DNA of 38,305 nt from Deltaproteobacteria bacterium (GTDB taxonomy: Bacteria; Desulfobacterota; Desulfarculia; Adiutricales; Adiutricaceae). A model generated the notes under the pieces. The model saw nothing but the letters and a program-made list of their open reading frames with translations, was not told the DNA's origin and ran no database searches. The position numbers were made by a program, and so were the translations under genes. The stretch spans positions 1 through 38,305 of the forward strand of contig JAISRZ010000086.1 in the NCBI GenBank assembly GCA_031273455.1. Reading direction: 5' to 3'. Below are positions 16,151 through 24,907 of this stretch, piece by piece (position 1 is the stretch's first letter; the number at the start of each line of letters is the position of its first letter).

Positions 16151-16630
16151 ATGAGTGAGGATATAGCTAACTCGCCCAATCAGTCCGAGGAAAACGTCCA
16201 GGTGGAGATGGAGGCCTTTCGGGTTTTTTTAAAGTCCCGCGGCTACCGGGTGACCCGGGAGCGGGAGGCCATCGCGGAGTCCATCTTACTCAACCATGAT
16301 CACTTTGACGTGGACGAGCTCTTTTTAAACCTCCGGTCCAAATCCCCCGTGTCCAAAGCCTCCATCTATCGGGCCATACCCCTTATGATTGAAAGCGGGT
16401 TATTAGCGGCGGTTTACTTAGAAAATGGGCACATGCACTACGAGCGAGTTTATGGCCGGGAGCACCACAGTCACTTAAGATGCCTTACCTGTCACAAGAT
16501 TTTTGAGTTTAACGCCCCGGAGCTAACCCAGGTGGAAAAGCGCATTTCCCGCATGATGGGCTTTAAAAGCGAAGGGCATAAGTTTGAGATTTGGGGCCTT
16601 TGCGCCAACTGCCAAGCGGAGAAAAAGTAA
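16151..16630 (+). CDS. Fur-family metal- or peroxide-responsive repressor
   Basis: The 159-residue protein has the Fur winged helix (FRVFLKSRGYRVTREREAIA; SKASIYRAIPLMIESGLL) and a dimerisation/metal domain with HYERVYGREHHSHLRC. Two zinc-type cysteine pairs are present (CLTC and CANC). Metal-site histidines include HDHFDVDELF and HHSH. This set fits Fur or PerR; I cannot tell which metal it senses. It represses genes when metallated (family knowledge). The Shine-Dalgarno is weak (GGGG about eight bases upstream). It lies alone, with a short hairpin after its stop. Confidence 0.88.
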   Translation: MSEDIANSPNQSEENVQVEMEAFRVFLKSRGYRVTREREAIAESILLNHDHFDVDELFLNLRSKSPVSKASIYRAIPLMIESGLLAAVYLENGHMHYERVYGREHHSHLRCLTCHKIFEFNAPELTQVEKRISRMMGFKSEGHKFEIWGLCANCQAEKK

Positions 16631-16631
16631 G

Positions 16632-16674
16632 GGCCATTTTTGGTTGGCCTAACTTCACCCTTTTGGGGTTTTTT
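16632..16674 (+). terminator. Short hairpins with T-run after the Fur-family gene
   Basis: GGCCA (16632-16636) can pair with TGGCC, and just after it ACCC-TTTTG-GGGT precedes TTTTTT (to about 16674). The second is a weak but ordinary Rho-independent terminator shape right behind the stop codon. Confidence 0.4.
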
Positions 16675-16714
16675 GGGTCCCTAATATAAGGCGGTTTTTA
16701 CACTGGAGCGCTCC

Positions 16715-18202
16715 ATGTCAAAGGGTTTTGGTTGGCCCAAAGCCAATTTAAGGCGCCTAGCGGCCATTTGGCTAATCGTGGGTTTTTTGGCCGGCGTTAT
16801 GGTCACCCCGAGCCAGGCTCGGGGCTCGGACTTTAAGATCTACGAGGGGTTTAAAACCCTGGCCCGGGTCTTCTACGAAGTCAACTTACGGTTTGTGGAA
16901 GAACCGGACAATAATGAGATGGTCCAAGGGGCGGTTCGAGGGATGCTTAACACCTTGGATCCCCACTCTTCCTTTATGACCGTGGATGAGATGAACGAGT
17001 TCCAGCAGGAAACCTCGGGCAGTTTCACCGGCGTGGGGGTGGAGATCTCCACTCGGGACCAGATCTTAACCGTGGTCTCGCCCATTGAGGGCACCCCAGC
17101 GGCCCGAGCGGGCATGCGTAGCGGGGACCAGATCATCGCCATTGACGAAAAGCCCACCAAAGACATGTCGGTCATGGAAGCGGTTAAAGCCATTCGGGGC
17201 CCCAAAGGCTCCAAGGTGGTTTTTGGCGTCTTTCGGCCCGGTTTGGACCGCATCTTAACCTTCACCATTATCCGCGACTACATCCCCATTAGAAGCGTCC
17301 GCTCGGAAGAGCTGGCCCCGGGCATTGGTTATATCCATATCACCAATTTCCAAGGGGACACGTCCTTAGAAGTGGAAAAGGCTATTAAAAACTTAGGGGC
17401 TAAATCGCCTTTAACTGGCCTGGTCTTAGATTTACGGAACGATCCGGGCGGATTGTTGGATCAGTCCATTCGGGTCAGCGGCTTATTTATGGGCCAAGTC
17501 CAAGTGGTGGAAACCCGCGGTCGGGTCGAGGACCAGAACATGGTCTACTCTTCCGATCAAGAGGCTATCCTTTCTCGGGCTTGCCCCATCGTGGTCTTGG
17601 TTAACGAGGGCTCGGCCTCGGCCAGCGAGATCGTGGCCGGGGCCATGCAGGATTACGGTCGGGCCGTCATTTTAGGGGCTCGGACCTTTGGCAAGGGCTC
17701 AGTCCAGAGCGTGGTGCGTTTACCGGATGGCTCGGGGCTCCGATTAACCACGGCCCGCTTTTACACCCCCTCCGGTCGCTCCATCCAGACCGATGGCATC
17801 GCCCCGGACGTGGAAGTGCCCAGCTTACTCCCCCGCAACATCAAAGCTTTGCGGGAAAAGGATTTGGACCGCCACCTTTTGGGGGTCAACGAGACCCGGG
17901 AAGAGAAAAAGGCCCGGGCCTTAGAGGACAACGAGAGCGACGAGTCGGACCTTGACCAACCGGATAAAGGTAAATCCTCGCGGGGCAAAAAACCCGGGAA
18001 ACGCGGGCAAGGACCCAAAGGGGCGAAAGACGATTTAGAGGACGAGGACGACCCGTTCCTGGAAAAACCCCTTTATGAGATGACCTTAACCGAAAGGCTG
18101 GAAGTTGATAAGCAACTGAGCCAGGCTCTGGACATGCTCAAAAACGGCAAAGTTAAAAGCTATTTCACGGGGGACCTAACGCCGGCTCGGAACCGGGGTT
18201 AG
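16715..18202 (+). CDS. ctpA: S41 carboxy-terminal processing protease
   Basis: The 495-residue protein has an N-terminal membrane/signal segment (LAAIWLIVGFLAGVMVTPSQ), then a PDZ domain at about 103-185 (FTGVGVEIS; GTPAARAGMRSGDQIIAID). The S41 core follows. The catalytic serine is in NEGSASASEIVAGAMQDYG (about 300) and the lysine in FGKGSVQ (about 327), the Ser-Lys dyad of Ctp/Tsp proteases. These trim C-termini of periplasmic proteins and can control peptidoglycan hydrolases. The C-terminus carries a low-complexity linker of alternating acidic and basic runs (about 390-450: KGKSSRGKKPGKRGQGP, DDLEDEDDP), longer than usual. GGAG seven bases upstream supports the start. Confidence 0.93.
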   Translation: MSKGFGWPKANLRRLAAIWLIVGFLAGVMVTPSQARGSDFKIYEGFKTLARVFYEVNLRFVEEPDNNEMVQGAVRGMLNTLDPHSSFMTVDEMNEFQQETSGSFTGVGVEISTRDQILTVVSPIEGTPAARAGMRSGDQIIAIDEKPTKDMSVMEAVKAIRGPKGSKVVFGVFRPGLDRILTFTIIRDYIPIRSVRSEELAPGIGYIHITNFQGDTSLEVEKAIKNLGAKSPLTGLVLDLRNDPGGLLDQSIRVSGLFMGQVQVVETRGRVEDQNMVYSSDQEAILSRACPIVVLVNEGSASASEIVAGAMQDYGRAVILGARTFGKGSVQSVVRLPDGSGLRLTTARFYTPSGRSIQTDGIAPDVEVPSLLPRNIKALREKDLDRHLLGVNETREEKKARALEDNESDESDLDQPDKGKSSRGKKPGKRGQGPKGAKDDLEDEDDPFLEKPLYEMTLTERLEVDKQLSQALDMLKNGKVKSYFTGDLTPARNRG

Positions 18203-18282
18203 CGCGGCCCTATTTTAGGTTCGCCAGAAACTGATGGCTCGAGCCAAGGGACGATTTCGCGAGGTTTTTTTGAGGAGAACAT

Positions 18283-21200
18283 ATGCCATTGACCGTTGAT
18301 GGGACGGAGCCGGTCGCCGCGTTGGAGACGGCTCTGGAGCCATCCATGGGCCAGCCGCTGGACGAGCCAACCGATGATCCTATGAAGGGCGAGGAAACCG
18401 CCGCCCTGGAGGCCCCCCCGGAAAGGGCCGCCCGGCCCAATTTTTTGACTTCCACTAGGTTCACGGACTTCACCTTGCCCCCGGAAATCATGAGCGGCTT
18501 GGACGCGGCGGGGTTCGAGTGTTGCACCCCCATCCAAGCCCAGGTCATCCCAGTGGCCTTAGAGGGCCGGGACATCGCGGGCCAAGCCCAGACCGGGACC
18601 GGGAAGACGGCGGCCTTTTTAGTCCCCTTATTGGAAAGACTACTCCGTAAACCCCCGGCCTTAGTGGGGTTGCCCCGGGCTTTAGTCATCACCCCCACAA
18701 GAGAGCTGGCCCAGCAGATCCACCATGACGCCAAGATCTTGGCTAGTTTCACTGATTTATCCACGGCTTTGGTCATTGGCGGGTTAGAGTATAAAGAGCA
18801 GGCCCAAACGCTCGAGGCGGGGGCGGACATTGTTATCTGCACCCCCGGGCGGATCTTGGATTATATCCAGCAAGGGGTGTTTGACCCCCGGGCCGTGGAG
18901 ATCGCCGTGGTCGATGAGGCCGATCGCCTCTTGGACTTGGGCTTTATTAAGGACTTAAAGCGCATTTTAGCTAAACTGCCGCCTTACTCCGCTCGGCAGA
19001 CCATGCTCTTTTCGGCCACCTTGGACGAGCGGGTTTTGGAATTGACCTATCAGTTCATGAACCCGCCCCAGTACATCACCGCTGAGCCGGATCCCACCTC
19101 TAAAGTCCAAATCGACCAGATGCTCTACCACGTGAGCCTCCAGGAAAAACTGCCCTTACTCTTGGGTCTTTTGAAAAAAGAGCCCCACCATCGGGTCATT
19201 ATTTTCTGCAACACCAAAAGCTCGGTGGAGTGGCTAACCAAAAAGCTGGTCTTAAACAACTTCCAAGCCGAGGGCATCACCGGCGATCTGCCCCAGCCTA
19301 AACGTTTAAGGCTCATGGAGGATTTTAAGGAAAAACGGCTCCAGATCATGGTGGCCACCGATGTGGCCAGCCGCGGCATCCACGTGGAGGACGTCTCCCA
19401 CGTCTATAACTACGACCTGCCCCAAGACGCGGAAAACTACATCCACCGGATTGGCCGGACCGCGAGGGCCGGGAAATCCGGCAAAGCCATCTCCTTCGCT
19501 TGCGAGAGCCACGTTTTCCACTTGGAGGCCATTGAGAACATCTTAGGCGAAAAGATCCCGGTGGTCTGGGCCGACGACGATCTCTTTGTCCCGGACCACA
19601 CCCGGGACGTCAAGCTTAAAGATCGCCTTCCCAGGAAAGGTCGCTTTGGCGACCGGAACGGCGACCGGAATGGCGACCGCTATCGGGAGCGCTCCACCGA
19701 CCGACCGGAGCGCCGCTTCGATGACTCAAAGGCCAAAGGTCTGGCCCGGAGTATGCGGCCGGGGGGTATCTTTGGTTTATCCCCTCGGCAACCCGTGACC
19801 GAGACCACCCCGGACGTCCGGCAGGTTTTACTCTGGACCCCAGCTACCTTAGATGGCCCGGTGGGCTCTAAGGCCCCAGGTCAGCCAGTTCTCCCCGGCC
19901 CGGGCGGTCCACCCAGCGCCCCGGGGGCGGAGCCTAATCTCTCCGGTCAACCTAGCCCCTCAGGTCAACCTGGCCTTAAAGCGGGCGTTGAACCCCGCGA
20001 AGGGCGTCGCCGTAAACGGCGGCGCGGGAAGAACCGCTTCGAGGACGCGGCCCCGAGCGTTAGCCCAGGTAACGGCCTGGCTCCGGCGGAAACCAGCCCC
20101 CCCTCGGATAATAGCTCCATGGACGCTCCAGCTCCTTTAACCCAAGGGACTTACTCCCGACCCGTTGAACCCACCGCTTGGCCAGAAGGGAGCGTGGTCC
20201 AAGTTTCCCTCACGCCCAACGGACGAGAAGTGGGGCCCTTCCAGTTGGTCGCGTCCGATGCGGATAGCGAGTATCGGCCAATACCCACCGCCGCCACGCC
20301 GAGTTTAGACGGCCCAGCGACCGAAACAACGTCGACCGAGCCCCCGGCCCCGGAGCTATCGCGGACCGAACTCCAGGCCCTGGAGCGCTCGACGCTTTCG
20401 CCGACAGCGGTCGAACCATCGTTGACTGAGCCATCGTTGACCGAGCCTAGGGCCACTGAACCCCAGACGACCGCGCCCCCAACGTTCCAACCCTCTTGGA
20501 TGTCTAGCGGCGCGGAAAAGGTTAAGGACGGACCGGCCCCGATCGCGTTAGCTTCCCCCTTAACCGAAGCCGAGGTCGCCGACCAAGCCAGCGCCTTAAA
20601 TAAAGCCTTAGCTGGCGCGGCTATCGAGGAAACGGGCTTAGCGGATTCGGGCGCGGCTAAATCGCGCTCCCGGAGGCCCAGAGGCCCTCGACCGCCCAGA
20701 AAGGTTAGCCCCCCACCAAGCCCGGCTAGCCCTAACGATCTAGCTGGCCCAACGGGTAAGGCTGGGTCTTTAGGCGCTTCATCGGACGCCCAACCCCTTT
20801 TGACCCAGGCGGGCGGTTTTGACCTTTCGGGCTCCTGGGATCACTCCCCCAACTTGACCCAAGACTATTCCCCGGGCCGGGATCCGCTAGATCCCATCCC
20901 CTTACCGCCAGTTAGCCCCAGCTCTAAGGCCCCAGATTTACGGGCGGCTAAAGAGCCAGACGAACCGATGGAGCCAGGTGAGGCGGCGGATGGCGCCCTT
21001 AAGCCTAAGAAAAGGGCCCCGCGCTCTTCTAAGGCTAAACCTACGGGCGAAGACGGCGCGCCAGCTAAACCCCGGGCCAGCCGGGCTAAAACCCCGAAAG
21101 AGGGGGCCGATACAGACGCGGCCCTTGAAAACGGAACGCCTAAAGCCCCTAAAGCCCCACGAGCCCCTAGGGCCGCCAAACCTAAAGCTGCGGCGACTTT

Positions 21201-21339
21201 GGCCGAGTCCCTGGAAGCCCCCTCGGGCCAACCGCGGTCCAGCGACCCTCAAGGTCTTATGGATCAAGTCGAGCCCGGGAAAAAGAGCCCAGCCAAAAAG
21301 CCCCGGACCCGCTCCAAATCTGGGGCCGAACAAGCGTAA
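18283..21339 (+). CDS. DEAD-box RNA helicase with about 580-residue disordered tail
   Basis: Residues about 45-430 form a complete DEAD-box core: TPIQAQ (Q motif), AQTGTGKT (about 103), PTRELAQQI, DEADRLLDLGF (about 210), SATLDE, VATDVASRGIH and HRIGRTARAGKSG (about 387). It should unwind RNA, for example in ribosome assembly or decay. The protein is 1018 residues, against 400-600 for usual bacterial members. Beyond the core come RG/DR-rich NGDRNGDRYRERSTDRPERR, then KRRRGKNRFED. Hundreds of residues rich in Pro, Thr, Ser and Glu follow (PSLTEPSLTEPRATEPQ), ending in Lys/Ala/Pro repeats (KAPKAPRAPRAAKPKAA) and KKSPAKKPRTRSKS. Basic tails aid RNA binding in this family; the acidic middle is unusual. 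GAGGAG precedes the ATG. Confidence 0.94.
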   Translation: MPLTVDGTEPVAALETALEPSMGQPLDEPTDDPMKGEETAALEAPPERAARPNFLTSTRFTDFTLPPEIMSGLDAAGFECCTPIQAQVIPVALEGRDIAGQAQTGTGKTAAFLVPLLERLLRKPPALVGLPRALVITPTRELAQQIHHDAKILASFTDLSTALVIGGLEYKEQAQTLEAGADIVICTPGRILDYIQQGVFDPRAVEIAVVDEADRLLDLGFIKDLKRILAKLPPYSARQTMLFSATLDERVLELTYQFMNPPQYITAEPDPTSKVQIDQMLYHVSLQEKLPLLLGLLKKEPHHRVIIFCNTKSSVEWLTKKLVLNNFQAEGITGDLPQPKRLRLMEDFKEKRLQIMVATDVASRGIHVEDVSHVYNYDLPQDAENYIHRIGRTARAGKSGKAISFACESHVFHLEAIENILGEKIPVVWADDDLFVPDHTRDVKLKDRLPRKGRFGDRNGDRNGDRYRERSTDRPERRFDDSKAKGLARSMRPGGIFGLSPRQPVTETTPDVRQVLLWTPATLDGPVGSKAPGQPVLPGPGGPPSAPGAEPNLSGQPSPSGQPGLKAGVEPREGRRRKRRRGKNRFEDAAPSVSPGNGLAPAETSPPSDNSSMDAPAPLTQGTYSRPVEPTAWPEGSVVQVSLTPNGREVGPFQLVASDADSEYRPIPTAATPSLDGPATETTSTEPPAPELSRTELQALERSTLSPTAVEPSLTEPSLTEPRATEPQTTAPPTFQPSWMSSGAEKVKDGPAPIALASPLTEAEVADQASALNKALAGAAIEETGLADSGAAKSRSRRPRGPRPPRKVSPPPSPASPNDLAGPTGKAGSLGASSDAQPLLTQAGGFDLSGSWDHSPNLTQDYSPGRDPLDPIPLPPVSPSSKAPDLRAAKEPDEPMEPGEAADGALKPKKRAPRSSKAKPTGEDGAPAKPRASRAKTPKEGADTDAALENGTPKAPKAPRAPRAAKPKAAATLAESLEAPSGQPRSSDPQGLMDQVEPGKKSPAKKPRTRSKSGAEQA

Positions 21340-21352
21340 AACTCCAGCTTAA

Positions 21353-21381
21353 GCCCGGTAAGGCCATAGGCCTTACCGGGC
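21353..21381 (+). terminator. Perfect 13-bp hairpin after the helicase gene
   Basis: GCCCGGTAAGGCC (21353-21365) and GGCCTTACCGGGC (21369-21381) pair fully across an ATA loop, thirteen bases after the helicase stop. No U-run follows. Likely an RNA 3'-end or terminator structure. Confidence 0.55.
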
Positions 21382-21394
21382 GGCTAGCCTTAAG

Positions 21395-22240
21395 GTGACA
21401 AAGGTCATGAGCGGACGGTTGGGGGCTTTAGGCCTTTTGGTTCTAGCGGCTATCTTGTGGAGCGCCTCGGGGGTCTTGGTTAAAGGGCTGGCCTGGTCGC
21501 CGGTGGCCATCGCCTCGTTTCGGGGGTTTTTCGCCGGTTTAACCATGTCCTTTCTTTTACCCGGCGGTTTTCGGCCCACGAAACTTAACCGGGCCCAAGT
21601 CTTAAGTGGCTTTTGCTTAGCCATTCTTTCCATCTGCTATATCTCCGCCTTAAAACTAACCGCCGCGGCCAACGCCATCATCCTGCAGTACTCGGCCCCC
21701 TTGTGGGTGGCTATCTTGGCCCCCTGGCTCATCGGGGAAAAGACCAGCGGCCGGGACTGGTTCTTTATCGCTCTCATCTTTGGCGGCATGATCCTCTTTT
21801 TCTTGGACGGCCTTAGCCCAGCTGGGTTTTGGGGCAATATCTTAGCCATTGTCAGCGGCTTTTTCTTTGGTTTATTGGCTTTAATCTTACGTAGCCGGAA
21901 CAATAGCCTCCCGGCCAGAGGTTTGATCTTAGGCAACTACTTAACCTTTCTTTTAGGCTTTTGGGCCTGGTCGGCCCCTTGGCCGGATTTAAAGGGCTGG
22001 CTACTCCTGATCGTCTTAGGCGTTTTCCAGATGGGGCTACCGTATTATCTGTACGCTTTAGCCTCAACTAAAGTCCGGTCCTTGGAATTGGTGGTCGTGA
22101 CCATGCTGGAGCCGGTCTTAAACCCCATCTGGGTCTATCTGGTCTACGGGGAGCGACCGGGCCCCATGGCCTTTTTAGGCGGGGTCGTGGTCATTGGGGC
22201 GGTGGTCGTCTGGAGCGGGTTTAAAAAGAAGACCGCCTAA
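21395..22240 (+). CDS. EamA-family (DMT superfamily) transporter
   Basis: The 281-residue protein is almost entirely hydrophobic, with about ten membrane helices in two EamA halves. The first half has GLLVLAAILWSASGVLVKGL, a ...AILSICYISALKLTAAANA stretch and YSAPLWVAILAPWLIGEK; the second ends with ALASTKVRSLELVVVTMLEP and NPIWVYLVYGERPGPMAFLG. Such transporters export or import metabolites across the inner membrane; the substrate cannot be read from sequence. The start is either GTG at 21395 or, giving a more usual N-terminus, ATG at 21407. Neither has a strong ribosome binding site. Confidence 0.88.
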   Translation: MTKVMSGRLGALGLLVLAAILWSASGVLVKGLAWSPVAIASFRGFFAGLTMSFLLPGGFRPTKLNRAQVLSGFCLAILSICYISALKLTAAANAIILQYSAPLWVAILAPWLIGEKTSGRDWFFIALIFGGMILFFLDGLSPAGFWGNILAIVSGFFFGLLALILRSRNNSLPARGLILGNYLTFLLGFWAWSAPWPDLKGWLLLIVLGVFQMGLPYYLYALASTKVRSLELVVVTMLEPVLNPIWVYLVYGERPGPMAFLGGVVVIGAVVVWSGFKKKTA

Positions 22241-22435
22241 AAGGCCGCGCGGGTTTAAGGGCCATTTAAGGGCCAATGGGACTAGTCGAGCCAGAAAGTT
22301 TACCAAAATTTATGGCCCTATGATAAAATTAGGTTAAAAGGGGCCTTCCGGTTTAGGGGAACCGGAAAGCTTACTTATCGCGTTAATAGGCTAACCTAAA
22401 TAGACGAAAGTTTTTAATTTTTAAGCGGTGTAGAG

Positions 22436-23434
22436 ATGAGCCTTGATCCTTATAAAACCTTAGGCGTGGACAAGAAGGCCAAAGAGGAGGACATTAAAAA
22501 AGCCTACCGAAAGCTGGCCCGCAAGTACCATCCCGATCTAAACCCAGGCGACAAGGTCGCGGAAAGCAAGTTTAAAGAGCTTTCGGAAGCCTACGATATC
22601 CTCTCCGATCCCGCCAAAAAGAAAGAGTACGACAGCTTAGGCGAGGACGAGTTTTACCAACGGGGTTTTGGCGGCTCGGGCTACAAGCCGCCGAAGTTTG
22701 ACTCCGGGGATTTTCCGTGGGCCGATCTTTTTAACGACATCTTAGGCGGCGGGAGTCGGTCCTCTAAAAGTAAAGGCGGGTTCTCCTTTGGCGAGGCTTT
22801 TTCCTTTGGGAAACGCAAGGGCCAAAACCGGGAGCACGTTTTAAACTTGGACTTTCGGACAGCCATTAGCGGTTCGGAAGTGACCTTGGACCTAGACGTC
22901 CCCGGGCCCTGCCCCAGGTGCGGGGGCCAAGGCGTGGTCTCCGCGGGCGGCGGGGTTAAGGGTTGCCCTGAGTGTCATGGCCGAGGCTCGGTCAATAACC
23001 GCCAGACCATTAAAGCCCATATCCCAGCCGGGGTCAAAGACGGCCAGACCATTCGCTTAAAGGGCATGGGCTTTAGCGGCGAGGGCGGCGGGGAGAATGG
23101 GGATCTGTTGTTAAAGGTCCAAGTGAGCCCGGACGAGGTCTTCACCCGCCAAGGCGACCACCTCTACTTGGAGCGGCCCGTGTCCGTGTACTTATGCTTA
23201 TTGGGCGGCTCCTTGGAAGTCCCCACCTTAAGCGGTCGGGCCAACTTAAAGCTCCCCTCCGGGACCCAAAACGGCCAGACCTTTCGCTTAAAGGGCTACG
23301 GGGTCCCCGCGGCCAGCTCCCAGAAAAAAGCCGGGGACCTTTACGTCACCGTTAAAGTCACCCTCCCCAGTAAACTTTCCGCGGAAGCTAAAGATTTAGC
23401 CAACCGCTTGGCCCAGGCGGCCCCGGTGGAATGA
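22436..23434 (+). CDS. DnaJ-type co-chaperone with a half zinc finger
   Basis: The 332-residue protein has a J domain with HPD at residues 32-34 (KYHPDLNPGD), a Gly/Phe-rich linker (about 75-125) and a C-terminal substrate-binding region. Classical DnaJ carries four CXXCXGXG motifs; here only two remain (CPRCGGQG about 159, CPECHGRG about 177), so just one zinc site can form. It stimulates DnaK ATPase and delivers substrates (family knowledge). The protein is shorter than DnaJ and longer than plain CbpA. Its stop overlaps the next gene by four bases (ATGA), linking its translation to a DHH phosphoesterase. Confidence 0.9.
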   Translation: MSLDPYKTLGVDKKAKEEDIKKAYRKLARKYHPDLNPGDKVAESKFKELSEAYDILSDPAKKKEYDSLGEDEFYQRGFGGSGYKPPKFDSGDFPWADLFNDILGGGSRSSKSKGGFSFGEAFSFGKRKGQNREHVLNLDFRTAISGSEVTLDLDVPGPCPRCGGQGVVSAGGGVKGCPECHGRGSVNNRQTIKAHIPAGVKDGQTIRLKGMGFSGEGGGENGDLLLKVQVSPDEVFTRQGDHLYLERPVSVYLCLLGGSLEVPTLSGRANLKLPSGTQNGQTFRLKGYGVPAASSQKKAGDLYVTVKVTLPSKLSAEAKDLANRLAQAAPVE

Positions 23435-24537
23435 CGGTGACCGAGGTTAAACCCAATAACCTCCCGGAGGGGCCCAAACCGGTTAGCGAACCCAGCTACC
23501 TCCAAAGGGTCAAAGCCTTATGGCGCCTCTTTGCCCGGGAGGATCGGGTTTTAGTCGTCATTACCGCTGACCCGGACTCTCTGGGCTCAGCGGTGGCCTT
23601 TCGCCGGTTATTGTGGCGGAAAGTTAGCCACGTGACCGTGGTTAGCACCAACCACATTCGACGGCCGGACAACCTTCACTTGGTTAACGCCCTAAAGTTA
23701 AAGCTCCCCTTATTGGAGGAGGTCGATTTAGCCCACTACGATAAGTTCGTCAACATTGACTCCCAACCGCGCCACTCCTTATTGACCGCGGATTTGCCCT
23801 TTAACGCCATCATCGATCACCACCCCTTTGACCCGAGCCACTACAACCCTTGCGAGAGCCCGGAGTATCTGGACATCCGGCCGGAGTTTGGGGCCACGGC
23901 CACCATTTTGGCCAATTACTTAAAAGCGGCCCGGATTAAACCCAACCAGACCTTGGCCACGGCTCTTTTTTACGGCATTAAGACCGACACCCAGAATTTT
24001 GTCCGCCAAGGGCAGTTAGAGGACATGGTGGCCTTTAGATGGCTTTACCCCCTCATTAACCACTCCCTTTTAACCACCATTGAGCGGGCCCCCATTGACC
24101 GGGGCTCCTTTAAGGTCATGCTCGGGGCTTTGGGCCAGGCCACCTTTAGTAAAAACTACGCTTACGCCTTTATCGAAAAACTCGATCACTCGGACACTTT
24201 GGTCCTAGCGGCGGACTTTTTAATGCAAATTAACGGGGTTAGCCGGGCCGTGGTCAGTGGGGTCCATGACGATAAGCTGGTGGTGGTCTTAAGGTCGGCG
24301 GGGTTAAGGTCCAACCTCGGGAACCTGGCCAAAGCGGCCTTTGGGGCTTACGGCTCGGCTGGGGGCCACAAGAACATGGCCCGGGCGGAAATCGACTTAG
24401 GCGAACTGGACTATAAATCGTCCGGCCGAAGGCCTAATCTTAGCCGGTTTGTGGCCCATCGCTTAACCGAGGCCTTAAGCCGAAAATCCCACGCTCACCA
24501 TCCCGATCATAGCCATACCCGCGGGGAAAAGGGTTAA
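23431..24537 (+). CDS. DHH/DHHA1 phosphoesterase (NrnA-like)
   Basis: The 368-residue protein has motif I as ITADPDSLGSAVA, VNIDSQPRH as motif II, the eponymous IIDHHPFD as motif III, FYGIKTDTQNFVR as motif IV, and the DHHA1 nucleic-acid-binding motif GSAGGHKNMARAEI near the C-terminus. This set is that of nanoRNase/pAp-phosphatase-like enzymes, which degrade short RNAs or nucleotide phosphates with Mn ions. Motif I has AD where many members have HxxPDGD, as in some deltaproteobacterial relatives. The last residues (KSHAHHPDHSHTRGEKG) are His-rich and may bind metal. Translationally coupled to the DnaJ gene. Confidence 0.88.
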   Translation: MTVTEVKPNNLPEGPKPVSEPSYLQRVKALWRLFAREDRVLVVITADPDSLGSAVAFRRLLWRKVSHVTVVSTNHIRRPDNLHLVNALKLKLPLLEEVDLAHYDKFVNIDSQPRHSLLTADLPFNAIIDHHPFDPSHYNPCESPEYLDIRPEFGATATILANYLKAARIKPNQTLATALFYGIKTDTQNFVRQGQLEDMVAFRWLYPLINHSLLTTIERAPIDRGSFKVMLGALGQATFSKNYAYAFIEKLDHSDTLVLAADFLMQINGVSRAVVSGVHDDKLVVVLRSAGLRSNLGNLAKAAFGAYGSAGGHKNMARAEIDLGELDYKSSGRRPNLSRFVAHRLTEALSRKSHAHHPDHSHTRGEKG

Positions 24538-24907
24538 AGCCTTTATCTTTTTAATCCCTTTAGACGAGTTTAAGGTCCCTAGCGGTTAGCTGGCGGCGGT
24601 CGGGGGCGGAAGTCCGCCCGTGAAGACCCGTAAAAAGCCCGCAAATTCGCCCCTAGAAGCCCTAACCCCTGGTTACCCTAACTTCCCTAGGTCTAAGGGG
24701 TTTTTCGGGCCTTCTGGGGCCTTATGGGCCGAATACGGGCCCGCCGCGGGTAAAACGATTCTTAAGTTCCCTTGGCCGCCCAAGGCGGCCAAGGGAAGCT
24801 AACGGCCAAAAGCCCCTCTGGTCTTGGCCTTAGGCGCTTAACCCCTTAGAGGTTAGAAAATTATTACCCCAAAAACTAAACCCCTGAGGTCAAGGCGGAG
24901 GCGAGCC
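24538..24907. other. Intergenic region holding a long perfect hairpin
   Basis: The 370-bp gap contains a GTG-initiated 60-codon frame (24620-24802) rich in Pro, Gly and Lys with no recognised motif. The frame ends in the hairpin at 24767-24797 and I do not consider it a gene. The promoter of the following metallo-hydrolase presumably lies near 24820-24890. Confidence 0.45.
24767..24797. terminator. Perfect 14-bp hairpin, 3-nt loop
   Basis: TTCCCTTGGCCGCC and GGCGGCCAAGGGAA are exact complements around CAA. No T-run follows on either strand. It is the longest of three similar hairpins in intergenic positions in this window. Confidence 0.5.

Noticed and set aside
20151..21352. Overlapping long frames within the helicase tail
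   Set aside because: High-GC low-complexity DNA opens several frames; only the helicase frame continues a recognised domain.
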